A stretch of DNA of 5,380 bases from Colwellia sp. (GTDB lineage: Bacteria > Pseudomonadota > Gammaproteobacteria > Enterobacterales > Alteromonadaceae), in contig DPHE01000066.1 in NCBI GenBank assembly GCA_003521815.1, forward strand, positions 1 to 5,380, written 5' to 3'. Both the position numbers and the translations under genes were made by a program. This document shows, one piece after another, positions 4,804-5,380 of this stretch. Each line of letters begins with the position of its first letter. The first letter of the stretch is position 1. The notes beneath the pieces are model-generated. The model saw only the letters and a program-made list of their open reading frames with translations. It was not told where the DNA came from and searched no databases.

Positions 4804-5181
4804 TTAAAGTGAAGTAGACTTTCTTTTCGTGCGTTCCATCGATTGCTTTGTAACAGGCTCTGATGAAATAACCGGCGCTTTACTTTTAGCTCTTTTTTTC
4901 TTTTTTGAATTTTTATTCGCTGAAACTACCGTACTAATAAACTCTGCTGATTTTTGGGTCGGATTATAAGCGACCTTAATAATTACACCGTTATATTCTA
5001 TAATATCGCCGTTGCGAATTTTTTTACGCTTTTGAACTTCAACTTTATTATTTACTAAAACATTGCCTTCACTGATCATGGTTTTAGCTTCGCCGCCACC
5101 ACCAACCATATTGGAAATTTTGAGTAATTTATAAAGTTCTATAGGTTCAACACAAATGTCGAAAATTGAGTGTTCAGACAT
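4804..5181 (-). CDS. YbcJ-like S4-domain RNA-binding protein with basic C-terminal tail
   Basis: This 125-residue protein has an S4-type RNA-binding domain at about residues 13-71: VEPIELYKLLKI, GGGGEAKTMISEGNVLVN (27-44) and KRKKIRNGDII (51-61), the pattern of YbcJ/YaaA small S4 proteins that associate with structured RNA or the ribosome. E. coli YbcJ is only about 70 residues, so the tail 72-125 is extra; it is Lys/Arg/Ser-rich (KKKKRAKSK at 93-101, ERTKRKSTSL at the end) and probably disordered and RNA-binding. ATG 5181-5179 is preceded by AGGCG (5192-5188) at 6 bases. The gene is intact, on the same strand as the broken fusion gene but over 300 bases from it, so it is probably transcribed separately. 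Its job in this setting is unknown; it may be a host gene beside the island rather than part of it. Confidence 0.85.
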   Translation of the reverse strand: MSEHSIFDICVEPIELYKLLKISNMVGGGGEAKTMISEGNVLVNNKVEVQKRKKIRNGDIIEYNGVIIKVAYNPTQKSAEFISTVVSANKNSKKKKRAKSKAPVISSEPVTKQSMERTKRKSTSL

Positions 5182-5219
5182 GAAATACGCCTAATAATTT
5201 TAAATAATAATATTGTTAA

Positions 5220-5225
5220 ATTCTA
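5220..5225 (-). promoter_or_regulatory. -10-like box upstream of the S4 gene
   Basis: TAGAAT on the minus strand, preceded by TGT, lies about 39 bases before the S4 start, in very AT-rich DNA. No convincing -35 box is seen. The rest of 5182-5335 holds no coding frame I can support. Confidence 0.25.
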
Positions 5226-5335
5226 ACATATATAACAGATATTGAATAAAACTTATATTAAGGATACTTTATAATACTGAGCGAGCATAAACGGTAAATA
5301 CATAAAAACTTTAACTCTGCTATTTCATACTGTTA

Positions 5336-5380
5336 CGTGACCCCCTACTTTTTAGAAGTACTTTTAGGCTTACCAGTCAA
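5336..5380 (+). repeat. Direct repeat copy 2 at window end (candidate arm/att DNA of a second integrase)
   Basis: It begins CGTGACCCCC and includes ACTTTTTAGAAGT then ACTTTTAGGCTTACCAG, matching copy 1 (2282-2327) at 27 of 30 bases in the core with one small indel before it. In copy 1 the integrase ATG follows 29 bases after CCAG; the same spacing here puts an integrase start just outside the window. The minus-strand frame across it (TGKPKSTSKK then stop) could be a gene end, but the link to the integrase remnant favours att or arm DNA. Confidence 0.6.

Noticed and set aside
5345..5380. Minus-strand TGKPKSTSKK-stop as the 3' end of a gene entering from the right
   Set aside because: Only 11 codons are visible and the DNA is better explained as the repeat that precedes the integrase remnant at 2352; this cannot be settled without the next bases.
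1..5380. CRISPR array or complete insertion sequence
   Set aside because: No regularly spaced repeats with unique spacers, and no transposase frame with terminal inverted repeats, were seen.

Overview
The window looks like accessory DNA from a marine gammaproteobacterium of the Alteromonadales type (Pseudoalteromonas, Shewanella, Colwellia or a relative). It is AT-rich. The protein types fit that group: a FadL-family porin followed by two short YeeE/YedE proteins, a YbcJ-like S4 protein and a P4-type integrase start. The genus is an inference from gene style only.

Left part (1-1560), plus strand: the 3' part of a FadL/OmpP1/TodX-family outer-membrane transporter, then two tightly spaced small inner-membrane proteins of the YeeE/YedE (PmpA/PmpB-like) family. 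The three form one transcription unit, closed by a hairpin at 1541-1559. They probably move a hydrophobic or sulfur-containing compound across the two membranes.

Middle part (1560-2510): about 1 kb with no intact gene but much structure. It holds a perfect 18-bp inverted repeat, a possible pseudoknot, three tandem 12-bp units, a fragment resembling a tRNA 3' end with CCA, a very strong two-way terminator, GTAC-containing repeats and the first ~20 codons of a P4-type tyrosine integrase with an in-frame stop (2352-2411, plus strand). In order these are tRNA end, arm-type repeats and int, which is the left boundary of an integrated island, here decayed. The integrase remnant runs into the truncated 5' end of an unknown minus-strand gene (2398-2508).

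Right part (2606-5181), minus strand: one large broken gene and one intact one. The broken gene (4491 down to 2606) is a fusion of a class I SAM-dependent methyltransferase and an HNH endonuclease, about 630 codons when intact. It carries a frameshift near 4236, an in-frame TAA at 4030-4028 and an apparent two-residue loss in the SAM-binding motif. The HNH part remains a 464-residue open frame. Upstream lies a YbcJ-like S4 RNA-binding protein with a basic tail.

The last 45 bases (5336-5380) repeat the sequence found just before the integrase remnant (2282-2327). This suggests that a second integrase of the same family begins just past the window, and that the ~3 kb between the repeats is a decaying island module. 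No integrase catalytic domain, CRISPR array or complete insertion sequence is visible.
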